In this document: one piece after another, positions 1-7,516 of the stretch | How positions within the stretch are numbered: the stretch's first letter is position 1 | Layout of the letters: each line of letters opens with the position of its first letter | Program-made: the position numbers and the translations under genes | Source: an uncultured bacterium | GTDB lineage: Bacteria; Cloacimonadota; Cloacimonadia; Cloacimonadales; Cloacimonadaceae | Length of the DNA: 63,788 nt | Direction: 5' to 3' | Assembly (NCBI GenBank): GCA_938009275.1 | Contig: CALLHY010000007.1 | Coordinates: forward strand, 1 to 63,788 | The notes under the pieces: generated by a model | Told to the model about the DNA's origin: nothing | The model's database searches: none | Seen by the model: only the letters and a program-made list of their open reading frames with translations

Positions 1-54
1 ACGTACGGTTCGGAGGGAGGGGAGCCCAGTAATGGATCGCTCCCCTACCCCTAT
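1..54 (+). mobile_element. 3' end of a group II intron (partial)
   Basis: The window opens inside what looks like the 3' terminus of a bacterial group II intron. Bases 1-17 match the 3' strand of domain V (ACGTACGGTTCGG). They are followed by a domain VI-like hairpin: GGGGAGC pairs with GCTCCCC around CCA-GTAA-TGG, which has a GNRA-type loop. The sequence then reads CTACCCCTAT. A47 lies 7 nt before the proposed 3' end at 54, the expected spacing for the lariat branch-point adenosine. The 5' part, any intron-encoded reverse transcriptase and the 5' exon lie outside the window. The assignment rests on these short motifs and was not tested with a covariance model. Confidence 0.68.
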
Positions 55-79
55 CTCCCAGATTCACATCCTCACTCTG

Positions 80-364
80 TTACTTTGTCACTCTGTTAAT
101 TTGCCATCCTGAGGTCTGCCTTTTTTCAGCAATATCCAGATCAGACATAATCTTGATACGTGAGATGATCTCTTCCTTCTGCGCATAGGGCAGATGCTCA
201 ACGTCTTTCAAAACTCCGTCAATGCGGAACCTTGCCCGAAATACATCCTCAAACGGCTCAAAATGAATATCACTGACCCCGGTGGATATCGCCGAGGTCA
301 GTAATTGATTAACCTTCTGGACTACGTGGATGCGGGTTATACTTACTTCCTTGTCGCTTACCAT
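80..364 (-). pseudogene. gspE/pilB ATPase fragment (copy a)
   Basis: The 94-residue reading frame resembles the middle of a type II secretion/type IV pilus ATPase (GspE/PilB). It carries VNQLLTSAISTGVSDIHFEP and SRIKIMSDLDIAEKR. Family members are several times longer and need Walker A/B boxes, which are absent. After AEKR an extra base shifts the frame: the family sequence continues as PQDGKL in another frame before a stop. This is therefore a decayed fragment. Homology begins at ACCCGC (position 337), the same codon at which copy b begins (2016). It follows the lipoprotein gene at 413-937 on the same strand. A short tandem repeat of TCACTCTGTTA lies between it and the intron end. Confidence 0.75.
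243..337. repeat. 95-bp direct repeat, copy a (gspE segment)
   Basis: Bases 243-337 are almost identical to 1922-2016, with only a few substitutions. Both encode the GspE segment from TRIHVVQKV to EPFEDV. Outside these limits the flanks are unrelated. At the upstream (minus-strand 5') end both copies start at the same nucleotide. Confidence 0.85.
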
Positions 365-412
365 CCTAACTAAGTATATGTAATCTAAATATACTTAACT
401 GATACAATACCA

Positions 413-937
413 TTAGGGCTGGTTGAGTTTCCATCTATCATTTTGAGTTGGCAGATCCCTGCTCTTCTTTAAGTAGACCTTACAAGCCAAGAATTCTTGA
501 CTACATGTTACGATAAGATCCGGACTATAATATATATTTCTGTGACTTTCATAATTTCCCATCCCTCCGGGAGCTATACGATATAGCTTCAAAACATCAA
601 ATTCGCGAGAATACCTATACAATCGAATACGATATGACTTTCCTTCTAAAAGAACGTCAAGGCCCTTACTAAAATCTATTGATTGCGTTGGAACACACTC
701 TTGCATTACTATGTATTCTGTTCCAAGACTATCTGAGAATGCAAGATGTGGCGCTCCCAAGCTAACAAAATACGACGAGTCAAAATATAAATCCAAACAC
801 TGCAAGGATCCCCAATCGATAGTTGTTTTATTGGTACTGCAAGACTGAAGCAGGCAAGTAATAACAAGAATAGCCACCATCCGAAGCAAGTATCTGAACG
901 GATTGTCCATCATTTTGATGATTCCATGCATTTTCAT
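413..937 (-). CDS. Putative lipoprotein, candidate partner of Rhs-CT1
   Basis: This is a 174-residue protein with a hydrophobic N-terminus (MVAILVITCLLQSC) and a Cys at residue 33 that fits a lipobox, although the -2 Gln is atypical. I do not recognise a domain in the rest. The start at 937 has a GGAG ribosome binding site 6 nt upstream. It begins 18 bp after the stop of the Rhs C-terminal gene (956-1891) on the same strand. Genes directly after Rhs-CT modules commonly encode the cognate immunity protein, and a membrane-anchored immunity protein would suit an effector acting in the envelope. That role is inferred from position only. Confidence 0.6.
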   Translation of the reverse strand: MKMHGIIKMMDNPFRYLLRMVAILVITCLLQSCSTNKTTIDWGSLQCLDLYFDSSYFVSLGAPHLAFSDSLGTEYIVMQECVPTQSIDFSKGLDVLLEGKSYRIRLYRYSREFDVLKLYRIAPGGMGNYESHRNIYYSPDLIVTCSQEFLACKVYLKKSRDLPTQNDRWKLNQP

Positions 938-955
938 TATTTTCTCCGTACTAAT

Positions 956-1891
956 CTACCATTTCGAATTAACCCAACCGGATTCATCTGGAACACCATA
1001 AGAAGAATCTTCGTCTTCTATTTTGATTTCCCAAGAAGATTCCTTACCATCAAGTTCCCAAAACAACTGATACCGACGCATAAACCCAGATTTACCGAGA
1101 TCCTTTATATGAGTAGCCATTTGAGGATACTGCTGAGGTCTTTCGTCCTTGATAGTTTCTGCATGAGCAGCGTCTCTATTTGCCTCAGTATAGGGTCCAA
1201 ACAAGCTCGGTGTTGTTGCACCTATATATGACTCACGAATTTCATGTGTGATTGACTCCCCAACTTCGCAACCTCCAACAACATGATATGCTTTCGCACT
1301 GGGGACGTGGATGTAGGTATCAGCTATCCGTTTAATTTTATCAAAAGGCCACCAATCTCTTCTGTTTCCACCATATGCCCCTCCTGCAATAACATCACCT
1401 CCTGGTAATATACCGGATTTAATATTATGTACATTAACTCGTATATATGGAGAATACATGGTAATACTCAGCATATGATCATCCACCTTTGAAAGGGGGT
1501 CTGTCCCTTTTATTGTTGCAGACAGTATCCCGCTTTTATTTGAAGAGTAATGTAAGGAAGACGTGCTGGAATTCATCAAAACTAGCATTTCATCTATTGA
1601 TTTTCTCGACCCAATCAGTTTGACTTCTTTCCCATCATGATCAACAAGACCAATCGGATTACTTCCGCAATACAAATAGGGAGAGGCAAACTGCTCTGCG
1701 GGATCTACCTGATAGAAGCGCATCAAGACGCTATCGTACAGCCTGGCACGGAAGTTATGCAGACCCGTCTCGTCGTCGTATTCACGACCCGTATAACGGT
1801 ATGCGCTTTCTTCCGAAACTGTGCTGTTCATCGGGTTCCCCCATGCATCATAATCATACGAACTTATTGCTTGATTATTCTCATTCATCAT
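956..1891 (-). CDS. Truncated Rhs protein with HExxE C-terminal domain (Rhs-CT1)
   Basis: Residues 1-83 are the end of an Rhs/YD-repeat core with the RHS-associated signature (GNPMNSTVSEESAYRYTGRE, then DETGLHNFRARLYDS and FYQVDPAEQF). A complete Rhs protein is usually over 1000 residues, so only the tail remains. The rest is a variable C-terminal domain unrelated to Rhs-CT2 downstream. It contains H216-E217-I-R-E220 and, 23 residues later, H243-A-E245. These could be ligands of a zincin-like metallopeptidase, which is inference. The core is interrupted just before RVMMNENN and joined to gspE-derived sequence. The first ATG overlaps the stop of that fragment (TAATG). It may be an orphan cassette rather than an expressed toxin. 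Confidence 0.72.
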   Translation of the reverse strand: MMNENNQAISSYDYDAWGNPMNSTVSEESAYRYTGREYDDETGLHNFRARLYDSVLMRFYQVDPAEQFASPYLYCGSNPIGLVDHDGKEVKLIGSRKSIDEMLVLMNSSTSSLHYSSNKSGILSATIKGTDPLSKVDDHMLSITMYSPYIRVNVHNIKSGILPGGDVIAGGAYGGNRRDWWPFDKIKRIADTYIHVPSAKAYHVVGGCEVGESITHEIRESYIGATTPSLFGPYTEANRDAAHAETIKDERPQQYPQMATHIKDLGKSGFMRRYQLFWELDGKESSWEIKIEDEDSSYGVPDESGWVNSKW

Positions 1892-1898
1892 TACTCTC
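1656..1898. repeat. Rhs-core direct repeat, copy A
   Basis: Bases 1656-1898 align without gaps to 3802-4044, offset 2146, at roughly 90% identity by eye. The segment encodes the conserved end of the Rhs core. Identity is lost where the C-terminal domains begin and, on the other side, where copy A is joined to gspE-derived sequence. It could support homologous recombination that exchanges C-terminal domains. Confidence 0.85.
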
Positions 1899-2019
1899 TT
1901 GGTTCAAAAATCTTAGCTAAAACATCCTCAAATGGCTCAAAATGAATGTCACTGACCCCGGTGGATATCGCCGAGGTCAGTAATTGATTAACCTTCTGGA
2001 CTACGTGGATGCGGGTCAC
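1891..2019 (-). pseudogene. gspE/pilB ATPase fragment (copy b)
   Basis: A 42-codon frame starting at GTG (2019) encodes TRIHVVQKVNQLLTSAISTG and continues to EPFEDV. After that GspE homology ends and the frame reads LAKIFEPRE then TAA. The TAA overlaps the ATG of Rhs-CT1 by one base. It is the second copy of the segment at 243-337 and begins at the same nucleotide. It lies just after the exported protein gene 2068-3117. As a protein it cannot be a functional ATPase. It might allow translational coupling into Rhs-CT1, which is speculative. Confidence 0.65.
1922..2016. repeat. 95-bp direct repeat, copy b (gspE segment)
   Basis: This is the second copy of the gspE segment at 243-337, in the same orientation. 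It separates the first module (Rhs-CT2 and its exported partner) from the second (Rhs-CT1 and its lipoprotein). Confidence 0.85.
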
Positions 2020-2067
2020 TATTTATACTCGCAAAAGTAGATGGCAGTGTTATGTAGTTGAAAGAAT

Positions 2068-3117
2068 CTATCTATCAAGATTTACCCTAATAACATAGAA
2101 GCTACCATCCTGTGTTATGGCTTTGACATAAACATTATCATCAGTCGGATATATACTAAACCCGGAACCACCGTTTCCGATTGGTTTAACGTCTTTCACA
2201 CCGACCTTGTTCGTAATGTACTTTGTGTAAAATAGATAAACCTTATCAGACCTTGTGTCCACAATCATAACACACCAATTCTGAGTGGGGATAGAAAAAA
2301 TCAAGTAATCGTTGACACTAGCTGCGAAATAGAAATCTTCTTCAACTGCACTTCCAAGTCTCTTGATAACCTCATTGTTTTGGGGAAGTGTATAATAAGT
2401 TAACTCCTTTGATGATTCATGGTAAGTGTAAAGTTTCATGTTGTTGCTATCATAACAATATGATCTATCCTTGGTAATGTAAAATTCATAGTCCTGAAAT
2501 TTTCTATCATTATGCAGATAACCATCTATGTTTAATGCATCGTATAGATCTTGATATGCTTCGATTATTGGTTTGCGATCAGCTCTCTTAAATACACCTT
2601 CAAAAACTGAATCGCCTTGTAGCCGAAGTCTGGGGTAGTCTTCGAAAACACCATTATCAGAACTAATTCGAAAAGACGTCATCCCCTGAAAATTCATTGG
2701 ATCACGTAGCATACTGTACCTTATCGGTGATATTGCTATATTGCCCCCATTAATACCCGTTCTAATCAAACCACTCAGACGACGTTTAATGTCTGTATTG
2801 CTGTTGTACTCGTTAGTTTCATAGCTATAGGGAAACCCTATACTCAAAGTGTCCCGATCGGAGATAAATGATTCGGCTAAGGGAATAAAGAAACCCGGCT
2901 TACTCTTTAACATTTCATACTCTAGACTGTCAAAATATGCAGCGTTAAACTTAGCTATTAGGTCATAACTAATTGGAATATCAGTAGGAAGATACGCAGA
3001 TTCAGGAATATTCCATAAGTTTCGATACCAATATTTCGAGGGAACGATTTGCGCTGAGCATGTAGTGTTCATAGCTAACACTAACATAACTGTTGTTAAC
3101 ATTAGTACTTTTTTCAT
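2068..3117 (-). CDS. Exported protein of unknown function, candidate partner of Rhs-CT2
   Basis: This is a 349-residue protein with a clear N-terminal signal (MKKVLMLTTVMLVLAMNTTC, cleavage possible after CSA). I chose the ATG at 3117 because GGAAG stands 6 nt upstream and the signal peptide starts there. An in-frame ATG at 3135 would overlap the Rhs stop as ATGA. No known domain was recognised. The C-terminal half has aromatic-rich strands (LYTYHESSKELTYYTL, VYLFYTKYI) that could belong to a beta-propeller or beta-sandwich. It follows the Rhs-CT2 gene directly, so it may be an immunity or accessory protein. That role is positional inference. Confidence 0.6.
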   Translation of the reverse strand: MKKVLMLTTVMLVLAMNTTCSAQIVPSKYWYRNLWNIPESAYLPTDIPISYDLIAKFNAAYFDSLEYEMLKSKPGFFIPLAESFISDRDTLSIGFPYSYETNEYNSNTDIKRRLSGLIRTGINGGNIAISPIRYSMLRDPMNFQGMTSFRISSDNGVFEDYPRLRLQGDSVFEGVFKRADRKPIIEAYQDLYDALNIDGYLHNDRKFQDYEFYITKDRSYCYDSNNMKLYTYHESSKELTYYTLPQNNEVIKRLGSAVEEDFYFAASVNDYLIFSIPTQNWCVMIVDTRSDKVYLFYTKYITNKVGVKDVKPIGNGGSGFSIYPTDDNVYVKAITQDGSFYVIRVNLDR

Positions 3118-3131
3118 GATATCTTCCTTAA

Positions 3132-4211
3132 TCATTGGACTGGCGGCAGTGTCCAGTCATCTAAGATGCTTCCCCACCCACAATTACCAGGAACACCGAA
3201 ATCCCGGGGATTAATTCTATCATAAGGCTCATCATCTAGATCAGGAATTGCTGAACCTTTTGCTGATGAAGACTTGGATTTAGAATAATCTGAATCCCTT
3301 CCTATAGGGACCTCATTGTTGTTCAAAGAAGCTAGACCCCAGAAATTTGGATTTACCGGCACTTTATCTAAGTAATGTTGTATAGATCTATAACTATATC
3401 TTCCTCGTCCGGAATTGGTGCCTTTTGACCATGCGCCAGTCACATAGAACCCCGTCTTATTACCTTTGTCATTATAAGTGACTTCATCTACTATCATAGT
3501 ATGACCACCAGAGGGATAATACCCACCTCCAGAGATTATAACCTCACCTACGTCAAGAACGGCCCAAGCTTGGTCAATATTTTCATACAATACATTTTTT
3601 TGTTTATAATATGTAGCTTGTCCGATTCCCCCATCAAGATCCCACAGATTTCTAGGGAAATCAGTCCAACCTTCACCCTTAGTAACGGCAGTGTAAACAT
3701 ATACGTTACACTCAAATCCTACATACGGGATGTTATTGTATTCCTTGGCAGCTTGTTGAATCTTTTCTGAGAATTTACCTGTAAAATCCAGTTGCATTAT
3801 TGGATTATTGCCGCAATACACATAGGGGGAGGCAAACTGCTCGGCTGGATCAACCTGATAGAAGCGCATGAGAGTGCTGTCGTACAATCTGGCACGGAAG
3901 TTATGCAGACCTGTCTCGTCGTCGTATTCACGACCGGTATAGCGGTATGCGCTTTCTTCTGAAACCGTGCTGTTCATCGGGTTCCCCCAGGCATCGTAAT
4001 CGTATGAACTGATGGCTTGATTATTCTCATTCATCACCACTCTCGTAGATCCCAAATGATCCTTGAGCAGATAATATGTCAAGCTTTCATTTCGCTTAGC
4101 CACGATCCCCTTGGGTCCATAGATATAGTGAGTCACGTTGTCGTTGGAATCAATGATAGTGAGGGGATTGCTCGTAATCGAATTGATGTAGATCTTTGAT
4201 GAGTTTCCCAT
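3132..4211 (-). CDS. Truncated Rhs protein with papain-like C-terminal domain (Rhs-CT2)
   Basis: Residues 1-145 are the end of an Rhs core (YLLKDHLGSTRVV, GNPMNSTVSEESAYRYTGRE, LHNFRARLYDS). The reading frame stays open upstream to about 4304 and still reads Rhs-like sequence (SGERVYGGMGNSS) before a stop, so the ATG at 4211 is only the first available start and the gene has lost its 5' part. The C-terminal domain has C168 in VGFECNVYVYTAV and H237 in SGGHTMIVDEV, separated by a DVGEVIISGGG strand. This is the usual layout of CHAP or NlpC/P60 peptidases or amidases, whose Rhs-linked members would attack peptidoglycan or proteins. The fold call is inference. The last 50 residues are Ser/Lys/Asp-rich. 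Confidence 0.72.
   Translation of the reverse strand: MGNSSKIYINSITSNPLTIIDSNDNVTHYIYGPKGIVAKRNESLTYYLLKDHLGSTRVVMNENNQAISSYDYDAWGNPMNSTVSEESAYRYTGREYDDETGLHNFRARLYDSTLMRFYQVDPAEQFASPYVYCGNNPIMQLDFTGKFSEKIQQAAKEYNNIPYVGFECNVYVYTAVTKGEGWTDFPRNLWDLDGGIGQATYYKQKNVLYENIDQAWAVLDVGEVIISGGGYYPSGGHTMIVDEVTYNDKGNKTGFYVTGAWSKGTNSGRGRYSYRSIQHYLDKVPVNPNFWGLASLNNNEVPIGRDSDYSKSKSSSAKGSAIPDLDDEPYDRINPRDFGVPGNCGWGSILDDWTLPPVQ
3802..4044. repeat. Rhs-core direct repeat, copy B
   Basis: This is the partner of 1656-1898, aligned without gaps. In this copy the Rhs core extends further upstream (to about 4304), so it is the less truncated of the two. Confidence 0.85.
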
Positions 4212-4366
4212 CCCGCCATAGACTCTTTCCCCGGAGGCATCTGGGTGCTGAATTGCTGGTACGGGATTACAGGTGAGTCTGGAGTCGATGTCGCCTATCT
4301 TACTTTATGCTTCGCTAAATCTCTGCGGCGATATGGACTACAGGCGTCAGGGTTCTGTCATTGTCG

Positions 4367-4379
4367 CTGTAGTCCTTTT
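4367..4379 (+). terminator. Possible hairpin terminator in the Rhs-side intergenic region
   Basis: The 3' arm CTGTAGTCC of a 9-bp perfect stem (5' arm 4335-4343) is followed directly by TTTTG on the plus strand. No plus-strand gene precedes it in the window, so it may instead be part of a mobile structured element. Confidence 0.25.
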
Positions 4380-4450
4380 GGCATAGAAGCTTGGGAATAA
4401 GGCATAGACGGGATATGCCAAATCGACTCCAGACTCAGTAGGTGTTACTG

Positions 4451-4470
4451 AGGCACTTTAGCAAGTGCCT
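4451..4470. repeat. Short perfect hairpin
   Basis: AGGCACTT and AAGTGCCT form a perfect 8-bp stem with loop TAGC. No T-run follows on either strand. It belongs to the structured gene-free region downstream of dppA. Confidence 0.5.
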
Positions 4471-4945
4471 GTACGGGACTCCAGACTAAGCCCTACAGTC
4501 GTTTAACGTCTAACTCTCTACCCTCCCACTCTTTAAGCTCTTTGGCTCTCTTGCTCCTTACCTGCCAGCCGCAAGGGAGTTAAACCGGACTTCATCGGGG
4601 GTTCATCGGGCTTTTGCCCGTTCAAGCCCCGATTAACCCCACTCCAGAACCGTTTCGGCAAGCAAGCAGGGTGGCACAACGAAGCACCCACCGAAAAAGC
4701 AATCACCAAGCAGCATTTAGCCTGATTTGATGACACACCCAGATATTCCAAGGTGATGTCTGTGTTAATCATGTGTGAGCAACGAGATATACATAGCGAG
4801 TATGCAGTTACGAGATGGGATTTGCTAGATCGACTACAGAACTATTCTCTCGTATTCCATTATGCTTTATCCGTTTTGAACGTAACAATCCCTCTTGCTT
4901 GCTGCAATTAGGTATGCCTTTGAATGATATTTTTTTGTTTTCGGG

Positions 4946-5776
4946 CTATATAGACGCCGTGGAAGCAAGCGTAACTAAGGCCATGATGGCTTCGAAGATT
5001 ACACCATAGTCACTATCCGAATATTCCACAGTTCTTCCATCCAGCCGCCTAGTATGCGGCATCAGGCAGGCAACATCGGCCATGGCAGTGGAATGGAACT
5101 CTATCTTAAGGGTGATAGGATTGGTTAGGGTATATAGCGGAATATCGCTCTTTGCCAATGAGCTTTTAACTGCTTTCACAAGAAGTGGATTCACCTGCAA
5201 GGGCGAATAGTTCTTGGCAGCGAACTTGGCAACTGCCTCTTTGGTGCAGACATATTCCAGCCATGGCATAGGCTGTATCATCTCTTCTTGCAGGGCTTTA
5301 TCCCCGGTTATCAATGCCACGGGCACTTGGTGATAACCGGCGTAGGCAGCATTAATAAGAGCTTCATTCATGCGGATGCCATTAATCCATATCTTTTGGA
5401 TGCGGCTGTTGGAATAGGTGTGATCCATATTTGCTTTCAGGCTCCCTGTTCCGGCATGATAGCCCAGGAGGAACACCATGCTGTAGCTAGCATCAAAGGC
5501 AGGCATCATGTAGGCAGGGCGTGGGCCACCGCTGATGAGGCAGATGCGTTTATCCATGGCGGTGATATCATAATCCAGATTATCTCCGCCGGAATGAGAA
5601 TCGGCGATGACGATTTCGGTGATTCTTTCTGCTTGTTCGCTATCCAAAATAGCCTGCAGACAGCTTACAACGTGGTCTTGCATAGCCTTGCGGACAGCAG
5701 GACGGTTGGTCTTTTCCTGGTCCCAGTTATAGGTACCGGGCATTCCTTCCATATCGATAGAAATATAAATCTTCAT
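4946..5776 (-). CDS. dppA: M55 family D-aminopeptidase (DppA-like)
   Basis: This 276-residue protein matches peptidase family M55, zinc D-aminopeptidases that release D-amino acids from short peptides. It starts with the family signature MKIYISIDMEGMPG (metal-ligand Asp and Glu), followed by ADSHSGG, LLGYHAG and later histidines typical of the active site. Length is normal for the family. It has no signal peptide, so it should be cytoplasmic. Its start overlaps the stop of psuG by 4 bp (ATGA), so the two are probably co-transcribed. A role in turnover of peptidoglycan peptides or scavenged D-amino acids fits the family but is not shown here. Confidence 0.88.
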   Translation of the reverse strand: MKIYISIDMEGMPGTYNWDQEKTNRPAVRKAMQDHVVSCLQAILDSEQAERITEIVIADSHSGGDNLDYDITAMDKRICLISGGPRPAYMMPAFDASYSMVFLLGYHAGTGSLKANMDHTYSNSRIQKIWINGIRMNEALINAAYAGYHQVPVALITGDKALQEEMIQPMPWLEYVCTKEAVAKFAAKNYSPLQVNPLLVKAVKSSLAKSDIPLYTLTNPITLKIEFHSTAMADVACLMPHTRRLDGRTVEYSDSDYGVIFEAIMALVTLASTASI

Positions 5777-6705
5777 ATTAGCTCCCTGGCGATCAGTGCG
5801 CCGATGCGAACGTTGTTCTTTAGTAAAGATAGATTGGTTTTTACAGATTCCCCTTTGGTAGATTGGGATAAGTAAGATAGCAGAAAGGGAGTAAGCTCTT
5901 TGCCTTTTATGCCCTTATCTGCGGCTGCGGCAATGGCTTTCTCGATGTGTGCGTTTATCACTTCCGCTGGTATTTCATCGGCAAGGGGAACTGGATTGGC
6001 CAGCAGTATTCCGCTGGGTTTGTTGTCCAGTTTTAACATGGTGTTATATATTGCAGCAAGTTGGGATGCGGAATCAACGCTATCGATCTTCAAGCCGGAT
6101 GTGGCGGAATAGAAGGCGGGAAAATCGTTTGTTTGCCATCCAAGCACGGGAACGCCAGAGCTTTCCAGATACTCCATGGTGGCATCAATATCTAATATGG
6201 CCTTGCATCCTGCCGATACCACGATAACGGGTATTTCGGACAAGGCTTTTAAATCGCTGGAGATATCCATTGTGCTTTCCCAACCGCGATGCACTCCACC
6301 GATACCGCCTGTGGCAAATACTTGTATGCCTGCATAATGTGCCAGAAGCATGGTTGCGGATACAGTTGTGCCTCCGCTTAAGCCCTTGCATAAGGCTGTG
6401 GGAATCTCGCGTCTGCCAAACTTAAGGAGTTCGGAACCCATCTGCATTTTATCTGCAAGGCAGCTAATGTTATTAGTATCCATCCCAATGTGAGCTACGC
6501 CATCAAGTACGATTATAGTGGCAGGCTCTGCCCCGTGATCTTTGGAAAGCTCTTCTAAGATGGATAATACTTCAAAGTTGTTTGGGTAAGGCAAGCCATG
6601 GGTAAGCACGGTTGATTCCAGTGCCAACACTGCACGACCTTCCGCCAGTGCATGTTCTACCTTTTTTGAAAGCTTTATCGGTAAAAGCCTGGATGTTTTT
6701 TTCAT
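5773..6705 (-). CDS. psuG: Pseudouridine-5'-phosphate glycosidase
   Basis: This 310-residue protein is a clear PsuG. These enzymes cleave pseudouridine 5'-phosphate to uracil and ribose 5-phosphate. Diagnostic sequences are LESTVLTHGLPYPNN near the N-terminus and FATGGIGGVHRG, with VSAGCKAILD after it. Length matches the family. No PsuK kinase or nucleoside transporter is adjacent. The downstream gene is the M55 peptidase, translationally coupled by a 4-bp overlap. Without a kinase, pseudouridine phosphate would have to come from RNA breakdown or from a kinase encoded elsewhere. Confidence 0.95.
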   Translation of the reverse strand: MKKTSRLLPIKLSKKVEHALAEGRAVLALESTVLTHGLPYPNNFEVLSILEELSKDHGAEPATIIVLDGVAHIGMDTNNISCLADKMQMGSELLKFGRREIPTALCKGLSGGTTVSATMLLAHYAGIQVFATGGIGGVHRGWESTMDISSDLKALSEIPVIVVSAGCKAILDIDATMEYLESSGVPVLGWQTNDFPAFYSATSGLKIDSVDSASQLAAIYNTMLKLDNKPSGILLANPVPLADEIPAEVINAHIEKAIAAAADKGIKGKELTPFLLSYLSQSTKGESVKTNLSLLKNNVRIGALIARELI

Positions 6706-6754
6706 GATACCTATCTTTATTCAACCAATCCTGTGAATAAGGATGGATATCAGC

Positions 6755-7249
6755 TTATCGCTGTGCTATACTTGGTTCTGTGCTTTCCTCTGGCAAAACC
6801 TGAACTTCCACAGGCAACACGCCTGCGCGCAACATGCCAATTTCTTTGGCGGCTGCATAGGACAAATCAAGATCTCTACCACGTGTAAAAGGACCGCGAT
6901 CATTAACGCGAACGGTTACGGATTGGCCGGTCTTGGGATTGGTAACTTTGAGGATGGTTTGAAAGGGGAGGTCTTTGTGTGCGCAGGTAAGGCCATTGTG
7001 ATCGTAAGGCTCGCCACTTGCCGTCTTGCGCCCATGGAATTTCTTTGAGTAATACGTTGCAACCATGGTTTCGCCGGGTGGTGCTCCCGGGGGTTCTTGG
7101 GTGTGTAATGAATCTATCACCAATTCGCTTTGCGCTTGAGCGATAAAGTCATTCGGTTGGCTTGTCACCGATTCTGCAATTATGGGTGCTACAAAGAGCA
7201 ACTGGAATCCCAGAAACGTGGCAAGAAGTTTCTTACTTTGTTTCTTCAT
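6755..7249 (-). CDS. rlpA: RlpA-like double-psi beta-barrel protein
   Basis: The start is placed at the ATG at 7249 (MKKQSKKLLATFLGFQLLF), which gives a proper signal peptide and has AGGAAAAG upstream. A longer frame begins 33 nt earlier. The mature part holds the RlpA/DPBB core: VATYYSKKFHGRKTASGEPY, LPFQTILKVTNPKTG, VRVNDRGPF and RDLDLSYAAAKEIGM. RlpA proteins are septal or outer-membrane lytic transglycosylases acting on peptidoglycan lacking stem peptides. This one has no lipobox and no SPOR domain, so it is the short secreted form. It is a single gene, divergent from the vor operon. Confidence 0.87.
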   Translation of the reverse strand: MKKQSKKLLATFLGFQLLFVAPIIAESVTSQPNDFIAQAQSELVIDSLHTQEPPGAPPGETMVATYYSKKFHGRKTASGEPYDHNGLTCAHKDLPFQTILKVTNPKTGQSVTVRVNDRGPFTRGRDLDLSYAAAKEIGMLRAGVLPVEVQVLPEESTEPSIAQR

Positions 7250-7516
7250 ACTTTTCCTAAGGTTTGTTGATGATGGCGACACTGATTTTCACAGGATGAT
7301 TTGTCAAGCAAAAAATCGCCTTTTATGCCGTATCTCGCTGACAGGCAGTTGGTTGCGCAACGGCAGTACTCAGGCTGATATTGGGCATTATTACTCAGCA
7401 AAAATGACGGCATTGCGGAAATGGGCTGAACAAGCAAAAAGAAAATGTTTGACAGAATAGAGGAAGAAAAAGCTTTATCACAGAGGTTGAAAAATAACGA
7501 AGAGAGGAGTGCAACC

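Larger units (their letters stand above)
4305..4945. other. Gene-free, structured region between Rhs cassette and dppA
   Basis: No convincing gene lies here. The sequence is rich in paired elements. GGACTACAG (4335-4343) pairs with CTGTAGTCC (4367-4375) and is followed by TTTT. GAGTCTGGAGTCGAT (4275-4289) is a perfect 15-bp inverted match to 4422-4436, with a partial third copy ACTCCAGACT near 4478-4487. AGGCACTT-TAGC-AAGTGCCT forms a hairpin at 4451-4470. CGGGCTTTTGCCCG lies near 4608-4621. An open frame at 4533-4772 is Pro/Arg-rich, has no recognisable motif and is more likely part of the repeat-like DNA. The stretch looks like debris of a mobile or interspersed element next to the Rhs remnants. 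Confidence 0.5.

Noticed and set aside
4533..4772. 79-codon frame on the minus strand in the Rhs-side intergenic DNA
   Set aside because: Its composition (Pro/Arg/Gly) and lack of any motif fit structured repeat DNA rather than a gene.
5773..6705. Complete pseudouridine catabolism operon
   Set aside because: No PsuK-like kinase or transporter gene is next to psuG.
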